From the NCBI GenBank assembly GCA_019914995.1, contig CM034138.1, forward strand, positions 5,033,903-5,097,902: a DNA stretch of 64,000 bases, read 5' to 3'. Shown in pieces: positions 1-12,551 of the stretch; the stretch's first letter is position 1, and every line of letters begins with the position of its first letter. Origin of the DNA: Acanthochlamys bracteata. Its lineage: Eukaryota; Streptophyta; Magnoliopsida; Pandanales; Velloziaceae. A program made the position numbers and the translations under genes. The notes under the pieces were generated by a model. That model ran no database searches. It saw only the letters and a program-made list of their open reading frames with translations, and was not told the origin of the DNA.

Positions 1-563
1 ATACTATTTGCAAGAATCGGAATCTATGTAGTCTTTGTTATTTGAAATCCGTTTTGCATGGTTATAATAAGTCCTTTGTTTCTCAGTTCCTAAACTTAGG
101 CCATTTATTTATTTATTCTTACCTTTCCCCTTTTCGTTTTATTGGATTAGTGTCCATTGTTGTGAAGTGTTACAAGAGCAGTATGGGTTCTTTACTTTTG
201 GGCTTCCATTTATACTACAGACTTTTCGTAAGATGCAAGACCTTGGTAATTACACCATTTTGTTGGGTTGCTTTGATGCAGTTTTTGAGCAGGAAAATTA
301 ACTTTGTTCGAAAATGCAGTTGGATACGCAAGATCATTAGTAAATCATCTAGTATTCCTTTACGATGGTAAGTTTTTAATTGCTTCACAAAGAGTTAGTT
401 GCATTGAATTCTTGTTAAGGTTTAGTCTGAAAATACTGCAAGAACATTGGACTCTTTGAGAGTATTCTTTTTTCTTTTTCTTTTTATTTTTTTTGGTTAC
501 TCTGTTACTCCATATACTGTGCTTGATGTTTGGTTTACTTTGGTCTTTATGTATATATGACAG
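1..563. other. Flanking sequence, no gene supported
   Basis: AT-rich single-copy-looking DNA. A possible donor site (GATG|GTAAGT) lies near position 368 and an acceptor (ACAG) at 560-563. Joining the short open segment that ends near 368 to the segment starting at 564 gives a stop codon at or near the junction in the frames tested, so no spliced gene is claimed. Confidence 0.3.
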
Positions 564-793
564 ATCGAATGCAAAAGCATTACAATGACATAAAGCAGTT
601 TGAATGTTCAAGGCTTCTTCCTATTCAGGAAAGAATGTGCAAGCCTGATCTGAATCCAATTCAACTGGTTTTTGCCGACATATTGTTTGGTTCAAATGGC
701 ATAATGATTTTGCCGCGTGTGTATATATACCACCAACGTGATCGAATTGAAATGTTAAAACAACAGAACCCCCAAGTTAGTAGCTCTTCGTAA
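564..793 (+). CDS. Possible terminal exon of an unrecognised gene
   Basis: An acceptor (TATATGACAG) is followed by an open stretch of about 76 codons ending at TAA (791-793). The peptide is mixed and soluble-looking, with segments such as QERMCKPDLNPIQLVFADIL and PRVYIYHQRDRIEML and a serine-rich end (SSSS). It has a more protein-like composition than most open stretches here, which are Leu/Phe/Ser-rich translations of T-rich introns. I do not recognise the family. No compatible upstream exon is visible: the nearest candidate, ending at GATG|GTAAGT near 368, would put a stop at the junction. It may therefore be the 3' end of a gene lying outside the window, a pseudogene fragment, or chance. 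It does not belong to the repeat family that fills the rest of the window. Confidence 0.25.
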
Positions 794-1409
794 GCAAATA
801 ATCTTCAGTCAATCACTCTCGTTCTTCTCCAAGAAAGTTTGGAGAGGTTTCGATTGCTTCCTTTGCTGGTCTCTCTCATGCTGCTACTGCAATCTCAATC
901 GATAGATGGATCTCTTTTGGTTCTATTGCTTTCTGATTGAGCGCGAACCTTCATTTAGTTTCTTGCAGGATTATTTTCTTATTTCTTAGATTACAATCAA
1001 TCACTGTTTCTAATTTCTTTCTTCTTCTGCAAGAAACTTTGGTTCTTTGCATATTTCGTGTATATGTTCTCTTTCTTCTTGTGCTCGAAATTTCGTTTTG
1101 TGAAGTTTGTATTTGTCGAATTTTCTTCGATATCGTTTAGTTTCTGCTTTTATCGTTAAGTAACACTATTTTTTGGAAGGAATAATTGTTCCTTAGTAAC
1201 GTACCAAGCAGTGGTTTTTCTGTGACGCTGACCGTTTCAAGGTTCGAGTGATTATATTGCTCACGTCAAGAAGTTCAGAGGAAGTTGCTCTAATATAGCA
1301 AGTTTCTGTAGATTATCTATGTTCTTGTTTAATTGGAGTCTTTTTTCTGTTTTCTCCATATTTTGTGTTTTATCTTATCAATCAACAATTTTTATAATAT
1401 TATCTTTGT
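794..1409. other. Flank between possible exon and first array
   Basis: T-rich DNA with many TTTCTT-type pyrimidine tracts and short CTGCAAGAAA-like repeats (for example near 960-970 and 1,027-1,036). No open reading frame with credible coding character, no RNA gene and no transposon ends were seen. It could be the 3' flank of the possible exon ending at 793. Confidence 0.3.
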
Positions 1410-4400
1410 CTAAAGTTTTTGTTCCATAAATTCACCTATTTCAACAGAAGAGCTGTTAAAAGGATTACACAAGCAAGCAACTTAACTGAAAGGAAACACA
1501 TACTCGATTGATTGAATACCATGAAGAAATATTCACCCACCAACAAGCACACCGTATATTCTTTTAAGCTGAAATGAGGAGGAAGAACGGAAACTAAAAA
1601 AATAAACAAACCGGTACCTCAGCAAATTAGGCAAGTTTAGGAGAAGCAAACAATCGAGAGAGCAAAAAAACTTTAACTAAAGAAAACATGACCTCTTAAT
1701 TTCTTGCCGACAACATATACAAAGTTAGCCAACAATTAGGTCTCGGTTCCTTCTTTTGACATCAAACAAAGATAAACACCGAACAAATAACGGCAAGTGA
1801 ACCAAAGTAATGTTACGCTGAAAAGATTTAAGTAATAAGAACAAGTAATTCCAAAATAATTTTGACAAATTGCCTACCCCGAAGAAAGCTTGAGTTTCTT
1901 ATTGTGTAAAATGCTTTTGACTACATAACTTGAGTTCCAAAACAGGAGCAGCAAGCTGTAACCCGAGTGTCAGTGTTTCAAACCTTCAGACAGCGCAATT
2001 TGTTTTTCAAATATTAGACAATATAATGCTAAGTAAATCTCCAATAATAAGATAACAAACGGCAAGATGACTTCCTTTTTGTTTTCTTAACTCACTTATC
2101 TCAACAGAAGAGTTATTAAAAGGATTACACAAGCAAGCAACCTAACTGAAACGAAACACATACTCGATTGATTGAACATCATTAAGAAATACTCACCCAC
2201 CAGCAAGCACACCGTGTATTCTTTTTAGCTAAAATGAGAAGGAAGAATAGAAACTAAGAAAATAAACAAACCGGTACGCCAACAAGTTAAGCAAATTAAG
2301 GAAAAGTAAATAATCGAGAGAGCAAAGAAACTTAACTAAAGCGAACATGACCTCTTAATTGTTTGCCGACAACAAAGTTAGTCAACAACTAGCGCTCAGT
2401 TCCTTCTTTTCACGTCAAACAATGATGAAAACCTGACAAATAATGGCAAGTGAAGCAAAGTATAGTTAAGCAGAAAAGATTTAACAAACAAGAACAAGTA
2501 ATTCCAAAATAATTCTTGACGGATTGCCTACCCTGAAAAAAGCTTTAGTTTCTTATTGTCTAGAATGTTTTTTACTACATAACTTGAGTTTCAAAATAGG
2601 AGCAGTAAGCTGTAATCCGATTGTCAATGTTTCAAACTTTTAGAATCCGCAAACTTGTTCTTGAAAAATTAAACAAAATGATTATAAGTAAATCCCTAAT
2701 AAGAAGATAACAAACAACAGGATGACTTTCTTTTTGTTCCGTTAATTCACCTATTTCAACAAAAAAGTTGTTAAAAGGATTACACAAGCAAGCAACTTAA
2801 CTGAAAGGAAACACATACTCGATTGATTGAATACCATGAAGAAATATTCACCCACCAGCAAGCACACCGTATGTTCTTTTAGGCTGAATTGAGAGAAAGA
2901 ATAAAAACTAAAAAAATAAACAAATCGTTACCTCAGCAAATTAAGCAAGTTAATGATAAGCAAACAATCGAGAGAGCAAAGAAACTTAACTAAAGAGAAC
3001 ATGACCTCTTGATTGTTTGCCGACGACATATACAAAGTTAGCCAACGATCAGGTCTCCGTTCATTCTTTTGATATCAAACAAAGATAAAGACCTAACAAA
3101 TAACGAAAATGAAGCAAAGTAAAGTTAAGCAAAAAAGATTTAATTAACAAAAACAAGTTATTTCAAAATAATTCTTGACGGATTGCCTACCCCGAAGAAA
3201 ACTTTAGTTTCTTATTGTACATAATGTTTTTGACTACATAACTTGGGTTGCGAAATAATAGCAGCAAGCTGTAATCCGAGTGTAACTATTTCAAACCTTC
3301 AGAAAGTGCAAATTGTTCTTCAAATATTAGATAAAATAGTGATAAATAAATCCCCAACAATAGGTTAACAAACCGTAGGATAACTTCTTTTTTGTTCCCT
3401 TAATTAACCTATTTCAACAGAAAAGTTGTTAAAAAGATTACATAAGCAAGCAACTTAACTGAAAGGAAACACATACTCGATTGATTGAATACCATGAAGA
3501 AATATTCACCCACCAGCAAGCACACCATATGTTCTTTTAGGCTGAATTGAGAAGAAAGAATGAAAACTAAAAAAATAAACAAATCGGTACCTCAGCGAAT
3601 TAAGCAAGTTAACGAGAAGCAATCAATCGAGAAAGCAAAGAAACTTAACTAAAGAAAACATGACCTCTTAATTGCTTGCCGACGATATATACAAAGTTAG
3701 CCACCAATCAGGTCTCGGTTCCTTCTTTTGACATCAAACAAAGATAAAGACCGAACAATTAACGGCAAGTGAACCAAAGTAATGTTACGCTGAAAAGATT
3801 TAAGTAATAAGAACTAGTAATTCTAAAATAATTTTGACAAATTGCCTACCACGAAGAAAGCTTGAGTTTCTTATTGTGTAAAATGTTTTTAACTACATAA
3901 CTTGAGTTCCGAAATAGGACCAGCAAGCTGTAATCCGAGTGTTCAGGTTTCAAACCTTCAGACATCGGAATTTGTTTTTCAAATATTAGACAATATAACG
4001 CTAAGTAAATCTCTAATAATAAGATAACAAACGGCAAGATGACTTCTTTTTTGTTTCCTTAACTCACTTATTTCAACAAAAGAGTTGTCAAAAGGATACA
4101 CAAGCAAGCAACTTAACTGAAAGGAAACACATACTCGATTGATTGAATACAATGAAGAAATATTCACCAACCAGCAAGCACACCATATGTTCTTTTAGGC
4201 TGAATTGAGAAGAAAGAATGAAAACTAAAAAAATAAACAAATCGGTACCTCAGCGAATTAAGCAAGTTAACGAGAAGCAATCAATCGAGAAAGCAAAGAA
4301 ACTTAACTAAAGAAAACATGACCTCTTAATTGCTTGCCGACGATATATACAAAGTTAGCCACCAATCAGGTCTCGGTTCCTTCTTTTGACATCAAACAAA

Positions 4401-7400
4401 GATAAAGACCGAACAATTAACGGCAAGTGAACCAAAGTAATGTTACGCTGAAAAGATTTAAGTAATAAGAACAAGTAATTCCAAAATAATTTTGACAAAT
4501 TGCCTACCCAAGAAAGCTTGAGTTTCTTATTGTGTAAAATGTTTTTGACTACATAATTTGAGTTCCGAAATAGGAGCAGCAAGCTGTAATCCGAGTGTCA
4601 GTGTTTCAAACCTTCAGACATCGAATTTGTTTTTCAAATATTAAACAATATAACGCTAAGTAAATCTCTAATAATAAGATAACAAACGGCAAGATGACTT
4701 CTTTTTTGTTTCCTTAACTCACTTATTTCAACAAAAGAGTTGTCAAAAGGATACACAAGCAAGCAACTTAACTGAAAGGAAACACATACTCGATTGATTT
4801 AACACCATTAAGAAATACTCACCCACCAGCAAGCACACCGTGTGTTCTTTTTAGCTGAAATGAGAAGGAAGAATAAAAATTAAAGAAAATAAACAAACCG
4901 GTACGCTAGCAAGTTAAGCAAGTTAAGGAAAAGTAAATAATCGAGAGAGCAAAGAAACCTAACTAAAGAGAACATGACCTCTTAATTGTTTGCCGACATC
5001 TACAAAGTTAGTCAACAATTAGCTCTCAGTTCTTTCTTTTCACGTCAAACAAAGATGAAAACCTGACAAATAACGGAAAGTGAAGAAAAGTAAAGTTAAG
5101 TAGAAAAGATTTAACAAACAAGAAAAAGTAATTCGAAAATAATTATTGACGGATTGCTTACCCCGAAGAAAGCTTGAGTTTCTTGTTGTCTAGAATGTTT
5201 TTTACTACATAACTTGAGTTCCTAAATAGAAGCTGTAACCTGTAATCCAATTGTCAATGTTTCAAACTTTTAGAAACTGCAACTTGTTCTTGAAATATTA
5301 GACAAAATAATTATAAGTAAATCCCCAATAATAAGATAACAAACAATAGGATGACTTTCTTTTTGTTCCGTTAATTCACCTACTTCAACAGAAGAGTTGT
5401 TAAAAGGATACACAAGCAAGCAACTTAAATGAAAGGAAACACATACTCGATTGATTGAATACCATGAAGAAATATTCACCCACCAAAGAAGCACACCATA
5501 TGTTCTTTTTAGGCTGAATTGAGAGAAAGAATAAAAACTAAAAAAATAAACAAATCGTTACCTCAGCAAATTAAGCAAGTTAATGATAAGCAAACAATCG
5601 AGAGAGCAAAGAAACTTAACTAAAGAGAACATGACCTCTTGATTGTTTGCCGACGACATATACAAAGTTAGCCAACGATCAGGTCTCCGTTCATTCTTTT
5701 GATATCAAACAAAGATAAAGACCTAACAAATAACGGAAATGAAGCAAAGTAAAGTTAAGCAAAAAAGATTTAATTAACAAAAACAAGTTATTTCAAAATA
5801 ATTCTTGACGGATTGCCTACCCCGAAGAAAGTTTGAGTTTCTTATTGTATATAATATTTTTGAGTACATAACTTGGGTTAAAAATAATTGCAGTTAAGTC
5901 GTAAATCAAAGTGTAAATATTTCAAAACCTTGTAAAGTGCAAATTGTTCTTCAAATATTAGATAAAATAGTGATAAATAAATCCCCAACAATAGGTTAAC
6001 AAACCGTAGGATAACTTCTTTTTTGTTCCCTTAATTAACCTATTTCAACAGAAAAGTTGTTAAAAAGATTACATAAGCAAGCAACTTAACTGAAAGGAAA
6101 CACATACTCGATTGATTGAATACCATGAAGAAATATTCACCCACCAGCAAGCACACCATATGTTCTTTTAGGCTGAATTGAGAAGAAAGAATGAAAACTA
6201 CAACAATAAACAAATTGGTACCTCAGCAAATTAACCAAGTTAAAGAGAACGAAACAATCGAGAGAGTAAAGAAACTTAACTAAAGAAAACATGACCTCTT
6301 AATTGCTTGCCGACGAATTATACAAAGTTAGCCAACAATCAGATCTCGATTCCTTCTTTTAACCTCAAACAAAGATAAAGACCGAACAAATAACGGCAAG
6401 TGAACCAAAGTAATGTTACGCTGAAAAGATTTAAGTAATAAGAACAAGTAATTCCAAAATAATTTTGACAAATTGCCTACCCCGAAGAAAGCTTGAGTTT
6501 CTTAATGTGTAAAATGCTTTTGACTACATAATTTGAGTTCCGAAATAGGAGCAGCAAGCTGTAATCCGAGTGTCAGTGTTTCAAACCTTCAGACATCGCA
6601 ATTTGTTTTTCAAATATTAAACAATATAATGCTAAGTAAATCTCCAATAATAACACAAAGAGCAAGATGACCTCCTTTTTATTTCCTGAATTCACTTATT
6701 TCAACAGAAGAGTTATTAAAAGGATTACACAAGCAAACAACCTAACTGAAACGAAACACATACTCGATTGATTGAACACCATTAAGAAACACTCAACCAC
6801 CAGCAAGCACACCGTGTATTCTTTTTAGCTTAAATGAGAAGGAAGAATAGAAACTGAGAAAATAAACAAACCGGTACACCAGCAAGTTAAGCAAATTAAG
6901 AAAAAGTAAATAATCAAGAGAGCAAAAGAAACTTAATTAAAAAGAACATGACCTCTTAATTTGCTTGCCAACGACATATACAAAGTTAGCCAACAAACAT
7001 GTCTCGTTTTCTTCTTTTTACCTCAAACAAAGATGAAAAACCTAACAAATAACGGAAATGAAGCAAAATAAAGTTAAGCAAAAAAATTTAATTAACAAAA
7101 ACAGGTTATTCCAAAATAATTCTTGACGGATTGCCTACCCCGAAGAAAGTTTGAGTTTCTTATTGTATATAATATTTTTGAACATAAAACTTGGGTTCCG
7201 AAATATCTGCAGCAAGCTGTAATCCGAGTGCCAAAATTTCAAATCATCAAAAAGCGCAACTTGTTCTTCAAATATTAGACAAAATAATGATAAGTAAATC
7301 CCCAACAATAAGTTACAAACCGTAGGATAACTTTCTTTTTGTTCCCTTCATTAACCTATTTTAACAGAAAAGTTGTTAAAAGGATTACACAAGCAAGCAA

Positions 7401-10308
7401 CTTAACTGAAAGAAAACACATACTCGATTGATTGAATACCATGAAGAAATATTCATCCACCAGCAAGCACTCCATATGTTCTTTTAGGCTGAATTGAGAA
7501 GAAAGAATGAAAACTAAAAAAATAAACAAATCGGTACCTCAGCAAATTAAGCAAGTTAAGGAGAAACAAACAATCGAGAGAGCAAAGAAACTTAACTAAA
7601 GAGAACATGACCTCTTAATTGCTTGCCGATGACATATACGAAGTTAGCCAACCATCAGGTCTCCGTTCATTCTTTTGACATCAAACAAAGATAAAGACCT
7701 AATAAATAACGGAAATGAAGCAAAATAAAGTTAAGCAAAAAAGATTTAATTAACAAAAACAGGTTATTCCAAAATAATTCTTGACGGATTGCCTACCCCG
7801 AAGAAAGTTTGAGTTTCTTATTGTATATAATATTTTTTAGTACATAACTTGGGTTCCGAAATATTTGCAGCATTCTGTAATCCGAGTGTCAATATTTCAA
7901 ATCTTCAGAAAGCGCAACTTGTTCTTCAAATATTAGACAAAATCATGATAAGTAAATCCCCAACAATAAGTTAACAAACCGTAGGATAACTTTGTTTTTG
8001 TTCCCTTAATTAACCTATTTTAACGAAAAAGTTGTTAAAAGGATTACACAAGCAAGCAACTTAACTGAAAGGAAACACATACTCGATTGATTGAACACCA
8101 TTAAGAAATACTCACCCACCAGCAAGCACACCGTGTGTTCATTTTAGCTGAATTGAGAAGGAAGAATGGAAACTAAAAAATTAAACAAACCGGTAACCCT
8201 GCAAATTAATCTAAGTTAAGGAAAAGTAAATAATCGAGAGAGCAAAAAAAGTTAACTAAAGGAAACATGACCTCTTAATTGCTTGCCGACGAATTATACA
8301 AAGTTAGCCAACAATCAGATCTCGATTCCTTCTTTTGACCTCAAACAAAGATAAAGACCGAACAAATAACGGCAAGTGAACCAAAATAATGTTACGCTTA
8401 AAAGATTTAAGAAATAAGAACTAGTAATTCCAAAATAATTTTGACAAATTGCCTACCCCGAAGGAAGCTTGAGTTTCTTATTGTGTAAAATGCTTTTGAC
8501 TACATAACTTGAGTTCCGAAATAGGAGCAGCAAGCTGTAATCCGAGTGTCAGTGTTTCAAACCTTCAGATATCGCAATTTGTTTTTCAAATATTAGACAA
8601 TATAATGCTAAGTAAATCTCCAATAATAACACAAAGAGCAAGATGACTTCCTTTTTATTTCCTGAATTCACTTATTTCAACAGAAGAGTTATTAAAAGGA
8701 TTACACAAGCAAACAACCTAACTGAAACGAAACACATACTCGATTGATTGAACACCATTAAGAAACACTCACCCACCAGCAAGCACACCGTGTATTCTTT
8801 TTAGCTGAAATGAGAAGGAAGAATAGAAACTAAGAAAATAAACAAACCGGTACACCAGCAAGTTAAGCAAATTAAAAAAAGGTAAATAATCGAGAGAGCA
8901 AAAAAGACTTAACTAAAGAGAACATGACCTCTTAATTTGCTTGCCAACGACATATACAAAGTTAGCCAACAAATAGGTCTCGTTTTCTTCTTTTGACCTC
9001 AAACAAAGATGAAAAACCTAACAAATAACGAAAATGAAGCAAAATAAAGTTAAGCAAAAAAGTTTAATTAACAAAAACAGGTTATTACAAAATAAATCTT
9101 GACGGATTGCCTACCCCGAAGAAAGCTTGAGTTTCTTATTGTATATAATGTTTTTGAGTACATAACTTGGGTTCCGAAATATTTGCAGCAAGCTTTAATC
9201 CAAGTGTCAAATATTCCAAATCTTCAGAAAGCGCAACTTGTTCTTCAAATATTAGACAAAATAATGATAAGTAAATCCTCAACAATAAGTTAACAAACCG
9301 TAGGATAACTTTCTTTTTGTTCTCTTAAGTAACCTATTTTAACAGAAAAGTTGTTAAAAGGATTACACAAGCAAGCAACTTAACTAAAAGGAAACACATA
9401 CTCGATTGATTGAATACCATGAAGAAATATTCACCCACCAGCAAGCACACCATATGTTCTTTTAGGCTAAATTGAGAAGAAAGAATGAAAACTAAAACAA
9501 TAAACAAATCGATACCTCAGCAAATTAAGTAAGTTAAAGAGAAGCAAACAATCGAGAGAGCAAAGAAACTTAACTAAACAAAACAGGACCTCTTAATTGC
9601 TTGCTGACGAATTATACAAAGTTAGTCAACAATCAGATCTCGGTTCCTTCTTTTGACCTCAAACAAAGATAAAGACCGAACAATTAACGGCAAGTGAACC
9701 AAAATAATGTTACGCTTAAAAGATTTAAGCAATAAGAACTAGTAATTCCAAAATAATTTTGACAAATTGCCTACCACGAAGAAAGCTTGAGTTTCTTATT
9801 GTACATAATGTTTTTGACTACATAACTTAGGTTGCGAAATAATAGCAGCAAGCTGTAATCCGAGTGTCAATATTTCAAACCTTCAAAAAGCGCAATTTGT
9901 TCTTCAAATATTAGACAAAATAATGAAAAATAAATCCCCAACAATAAGTTAACAAACCGTAGGATAACTTCTTTTTTGTTACCTTAATTAACCTATTTCA
10001 ACAGAAAAGTTGTTAAAAGGATTACACAAGCAAGCAACTTAACTAAAAGGAAACACATACTCGATTGATTGAATACCATAAAGAAATATTCACCCACCAG
10101 CAAGCACACCATATGTTCTTTTAGGCTGAATTGAGAAGAAAGAATGAAAACTAAAAAAATAAACAAATTAATACCTCAGCAAATTAAGCAAGTTAAGGAG
10201 AAGTAAACAATCGAGAGAGCAAAGAAACTTAACTAAAGAGAACATGATCTCTTAATTGCTTGCCGACGACATATACAAAGTTAGCCAACGATCAGGTCTC
10301 CGTTCATT
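1410..10308 (-). repeat. 14-copy tandem array, 658-bp unit
   Basis: The anchor TACTCGATTGATT recurs at 1501, 2161, 2816, 3474, 4132, 4787, 5444, 6105, 6761, 7421, 8080, 8737, 9399 and 10058. The spacing is 655-662 bp, mean 658. Units are head-to-tail and diverged by scattered substitutions and small indels, and no unit holds a long open frame. Two versions follow the anchor: GAATACCATGAAG (A-type) and GAACACCATTAAG (B-type), mixed along the array. Read on the minus strand, each unit contains pyrimidine tracts and at least two copies of a shorter module (GGTCAAAAGAAGGAA... and GCCTAAAAGAACAT..., about 190 bp apart) that resemble the exon-like modules at 40.5-58.9 kb. The array stops abruptly at about 10,308, where a GC-rich sequence begins. 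Boundaries are judged by eye and may be off by tens of bases. Confidence 0.95.
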
Positions 10309-10760
10309 CCTAGCCCTAATTTAGCTCGTCGGCCGGCGTTCGAAAGCTCCGTCGGCGACGAACGAATTAGGACTAACGGCGGGGAATGCAAAATGAAAGA
10401 GTCTAGACTGCACATAAGAAGGACGAGAAGCCGAATTAAGGGTCTGCCTATCCTAATTTCGATCGTCGGCCGGCGAACCAACGCACCGGCCGAGCGAACG
10501 AAATACTGAATCGTAAACGAAAATGACTTAATTTTCTAGAGATTGAAAGGAGAAGGGATGATGAAGAAAACACACATGCGCAGGGGAAGAAATCGGTGTG
10601 GCTCCGCGCGGGGGAGATCGATCGAGACCGAGCCGGGGAAGCGCAGCGACGAGACGAAAGAAAAATGAGAGGAAGAGAATGAGAAGAGAAACGCAGAAGA
10701 GAAAAAATTACAGGTAGATGATGAAAATATCCTATATATATATATATATATGATATATCT
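10309..10760 (-). promoter_or_regulatory. GC-rich minus-strand promoter/leader-like region
   Basis: The composition switches abruptly from the AT-rich array to CpG-rich sequence (CGGCCGGCG, CCGCGCGGGGGAG). Two related segments, near 10,320-10,340 and 10,450-10,480, each carry CGTCGGCCGGCG beside a TAATT(T)CG-like run. Read on the minus strand, a TATA-like (TA)n at 10,733-10,752 comes first. It is followed by a CT-rich leader (TCTCTTCTCATTCTCTTCCT) and then the GC-rich segment, which runs directly into the first 658-bp unit. This is the order expected for a plant core promoter, a pyrimidine-rich 5' UTR and a first exon reading into the array. A short minus-strand open frame exists (10,281-10,481) but has no recognisable domain and no ATG at its start. 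The assignment rests on composition and position only. Confidence 0.4.
10733..10752 (-). promoter_or_regulatory. (TA)n tract, possible TATA element
   Basis: An uninterrupted TA dinucleotide run. It sits just upstream, in minus-strand terms, of a CT-rich leader and could serve as a TATA box. It is equally a plain microsatellite. Confidence 0.35.
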
Positions 10761-10799
10761 TAATTGGGAATTCTGTTGTTTTATCTCATTGAGACTGGG

Positions 10800-11294
10800 C
10801 TCACCCTTTTTCTCTTTTTTGGCCTCTCCTAGATAGGTCAGAGGCTAGCGGCACTAATTAGATCAGGTATTACTGGACGGAGAGCGTATGGAGGGTATAC
10901 CGTAAATCTTTTGGCATGTAGTTAGCTCAGTAACCTTCGAGGGAATTGACTTTTTTTTATAGTTTATTGTATATATTATTGTGATAGTTATTGTTTTGGA
11001 TTGTATTAGATGTTACAGCTACCGGCAGCCACTAGTGATATTTGTGTGTAAACGGCTTTTATATTGGTCGTTGTTTTATTGTTTCGGATTTCTGATGATA
11101 AGTATAGTTATTGTTGTTTGCACAGGTTCTTCCTATTGAGTTTTCAGAGAAGTTCATGTCGAAATTTTCTTGAATATTGGCAAGTTATTAGTTTGATTGA
11201 ATTTTGGGTCAGGCTTATTGAATTAGGCCGAGTTTGGGTTATATTTGGACTCGGTTTAACAGTGCCGATCAAGGTCTAGTTTTGAGTCTTGACA
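10800..11294 (+). repeat. Partial 5' LTR (3' portion only)
   Basis: The sequence immediately before the PBS ends in TCTTGACA, giving the usual CA end. The TGTAATATCT start seen at the 3' LTR is not found upstream. The left limit is a guess, since 10,760-10,900 could be LTR or host sequence. Confidence 0.5.
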
Positions 11295-11297
11295 ATA

Positions 11298-11309
11298 TGG
11301 TATCAGAGC
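11298..11309 (+). other. Primer binding site (tRNA-iMet type)
   Basis: TGGTATCAGAGC, the standard plant initiator-tRNA-Met PBS, lies three bases after the LTR end. Confidence 0.9.
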
Positions 11310-11406
11310 TAAGTCGGTCTTAAGAGGTTATAGAGCTTAGGTTAATTGCATTTGCATACTTCGATTCTGTTTCGTTTCAACGTCAGTATTTTATATAGGA
11401 TTTACA

Positions 11407-12540
11407 ATGCTACCTAAACGTAGGACGAGGAGGTTCGTCCATAAGTCCTGGAGCTATTACGGGGGTTAGAGGACGCACTTCTACGCGTCGTGCATCTTCC
11501 ACGAGACCTACAGCTCCCGAGGCGAGTAGTAGTGGAGGTTTTATAGCTGAGATGGACGCTTTTCGTGAGGAGATGGTGCGTGTAGTTCAGCAATCAGTGT
11601 CAGCAGCTTTGGCTCAGACAATAACATTAGTTATAAACCTAGTAGGCCTACAGTTTCTACTGTACCAAATCCTCCAGTGCCAGTATGCAAGTTGTTCAGG
11701 AACAACAGACTCCGGTCATGGTGACTGTTTCAGGTGATACTTATAGTATTTTGGGAGTTTCAGTCACTGTTCCTCAACAGGTGTCCATTAAGATGTTTAT
11801 GAAGTAGAATCCACTCGAGTTTCCTAGAGAACACTATGAGGACCCAGAGATATTTCTCACTAAACTATGTAAAATCAAGGATGTACTACATTGCTCCCCT
11901 GAGAGGATGTTAGAATTTGCTATATACCGATTGGAAGGCTTAGACCAATCCTGGTATGAGATATTGGTGAGTTCTAGCAGCGAGTGCGGGCCCTATCATA
12001 TGGACTGAGTTTTATGAGTTGTTTCTCAACAGGTTCCTTCCCAGCAGCTTGAAGAACAGTAGATTGAGTATACATAGGGCGTACGGTAGTTGGACATGCC
12101 TGTTTAGGAGTACATTTAGGAGTTCAACAGATGCAAACCTTATGCGCCTCACTTGGTTTAATACCGAGAAGGAAAACATTCATCGTTTTGTGAAGGGATT
12201 GAACTGTGAGTTATTTTTTAGCTCTTTGTGGCTCTTATTTAGAGACAGTTGCACAGGATTTTGATGCTGTTGTTAAGGCAAAGGCTAGGCTTATAGATCG
12301 AGGTGAAATGAAACCTAAGAGGTTGTGAATAGGTTGGCAGCCTAGTCGTGCTACTTCAAAGAGGGGAACATAGGGCCAGAGAAATGGGCAGAAACAAAAC
12401 CAGAGACAAGTTGAAGGACAAATGAAGGTTCATAGAGTGTCGTATTGTAGAGATTGTGGAAGTCATCATTTGGCACCTTGTCCCCCCCTCACGTACTGGT
12501 TGCTTTAACTGTGGCTTAAAAGGCCATCACTAGTATGAGT
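11407..12540 (+). pseudogene. gag pseudogene (capsid and zinc knuckle)
   Basis: This begins with a basic leader (ATG at 11,407; MLPKRRTRR) and shifts frame within about 50 bp. A segment reading EMDAFREEMVRVVQQSVSAA lies near 11,550. The capsid-like Retrotrans_gag region at about 11,800-12,270 includes WTEFYELFLNRFLP, aligned with the usual W-x-EF...F-x-KF pattern. A CCHC zinc knuckle, CFNCGLKGHH then a stop then YEC, sits at about 12,500-12,542. Gag normally forms the virus-like particle and packages element RNA. Several stops and frameshifts break it, and a MITE begins about 10 bp after the zinc knuckle. Confidence 0.85.
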
Positions 12541-12551
12541 GCATTATGCTC

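Noticed and set aside
1410..10308. CRISPR-like regular repeats
   Set aside because: The whole 658-bp unit repeats with divergence throughout. There are no short identical repeats alternating with unique spacers, and the context is plant nuclear DNA.
1410..10308. Centromeric satellite
   Set aside because: Only 14 copies, bounded by single-copy and promoter-like DNA, with a unit length and internal splice-like signals that do not suggest a centromeric array. It cannot be excluded without genome-wide copy number.
11298..11309. tRNA gene fragment
   Set aside because: The 12 bases match only the initiator tRNA 3' end complement and lie right after an LTR end, so it is a primer binding site and not a tRNA gene.
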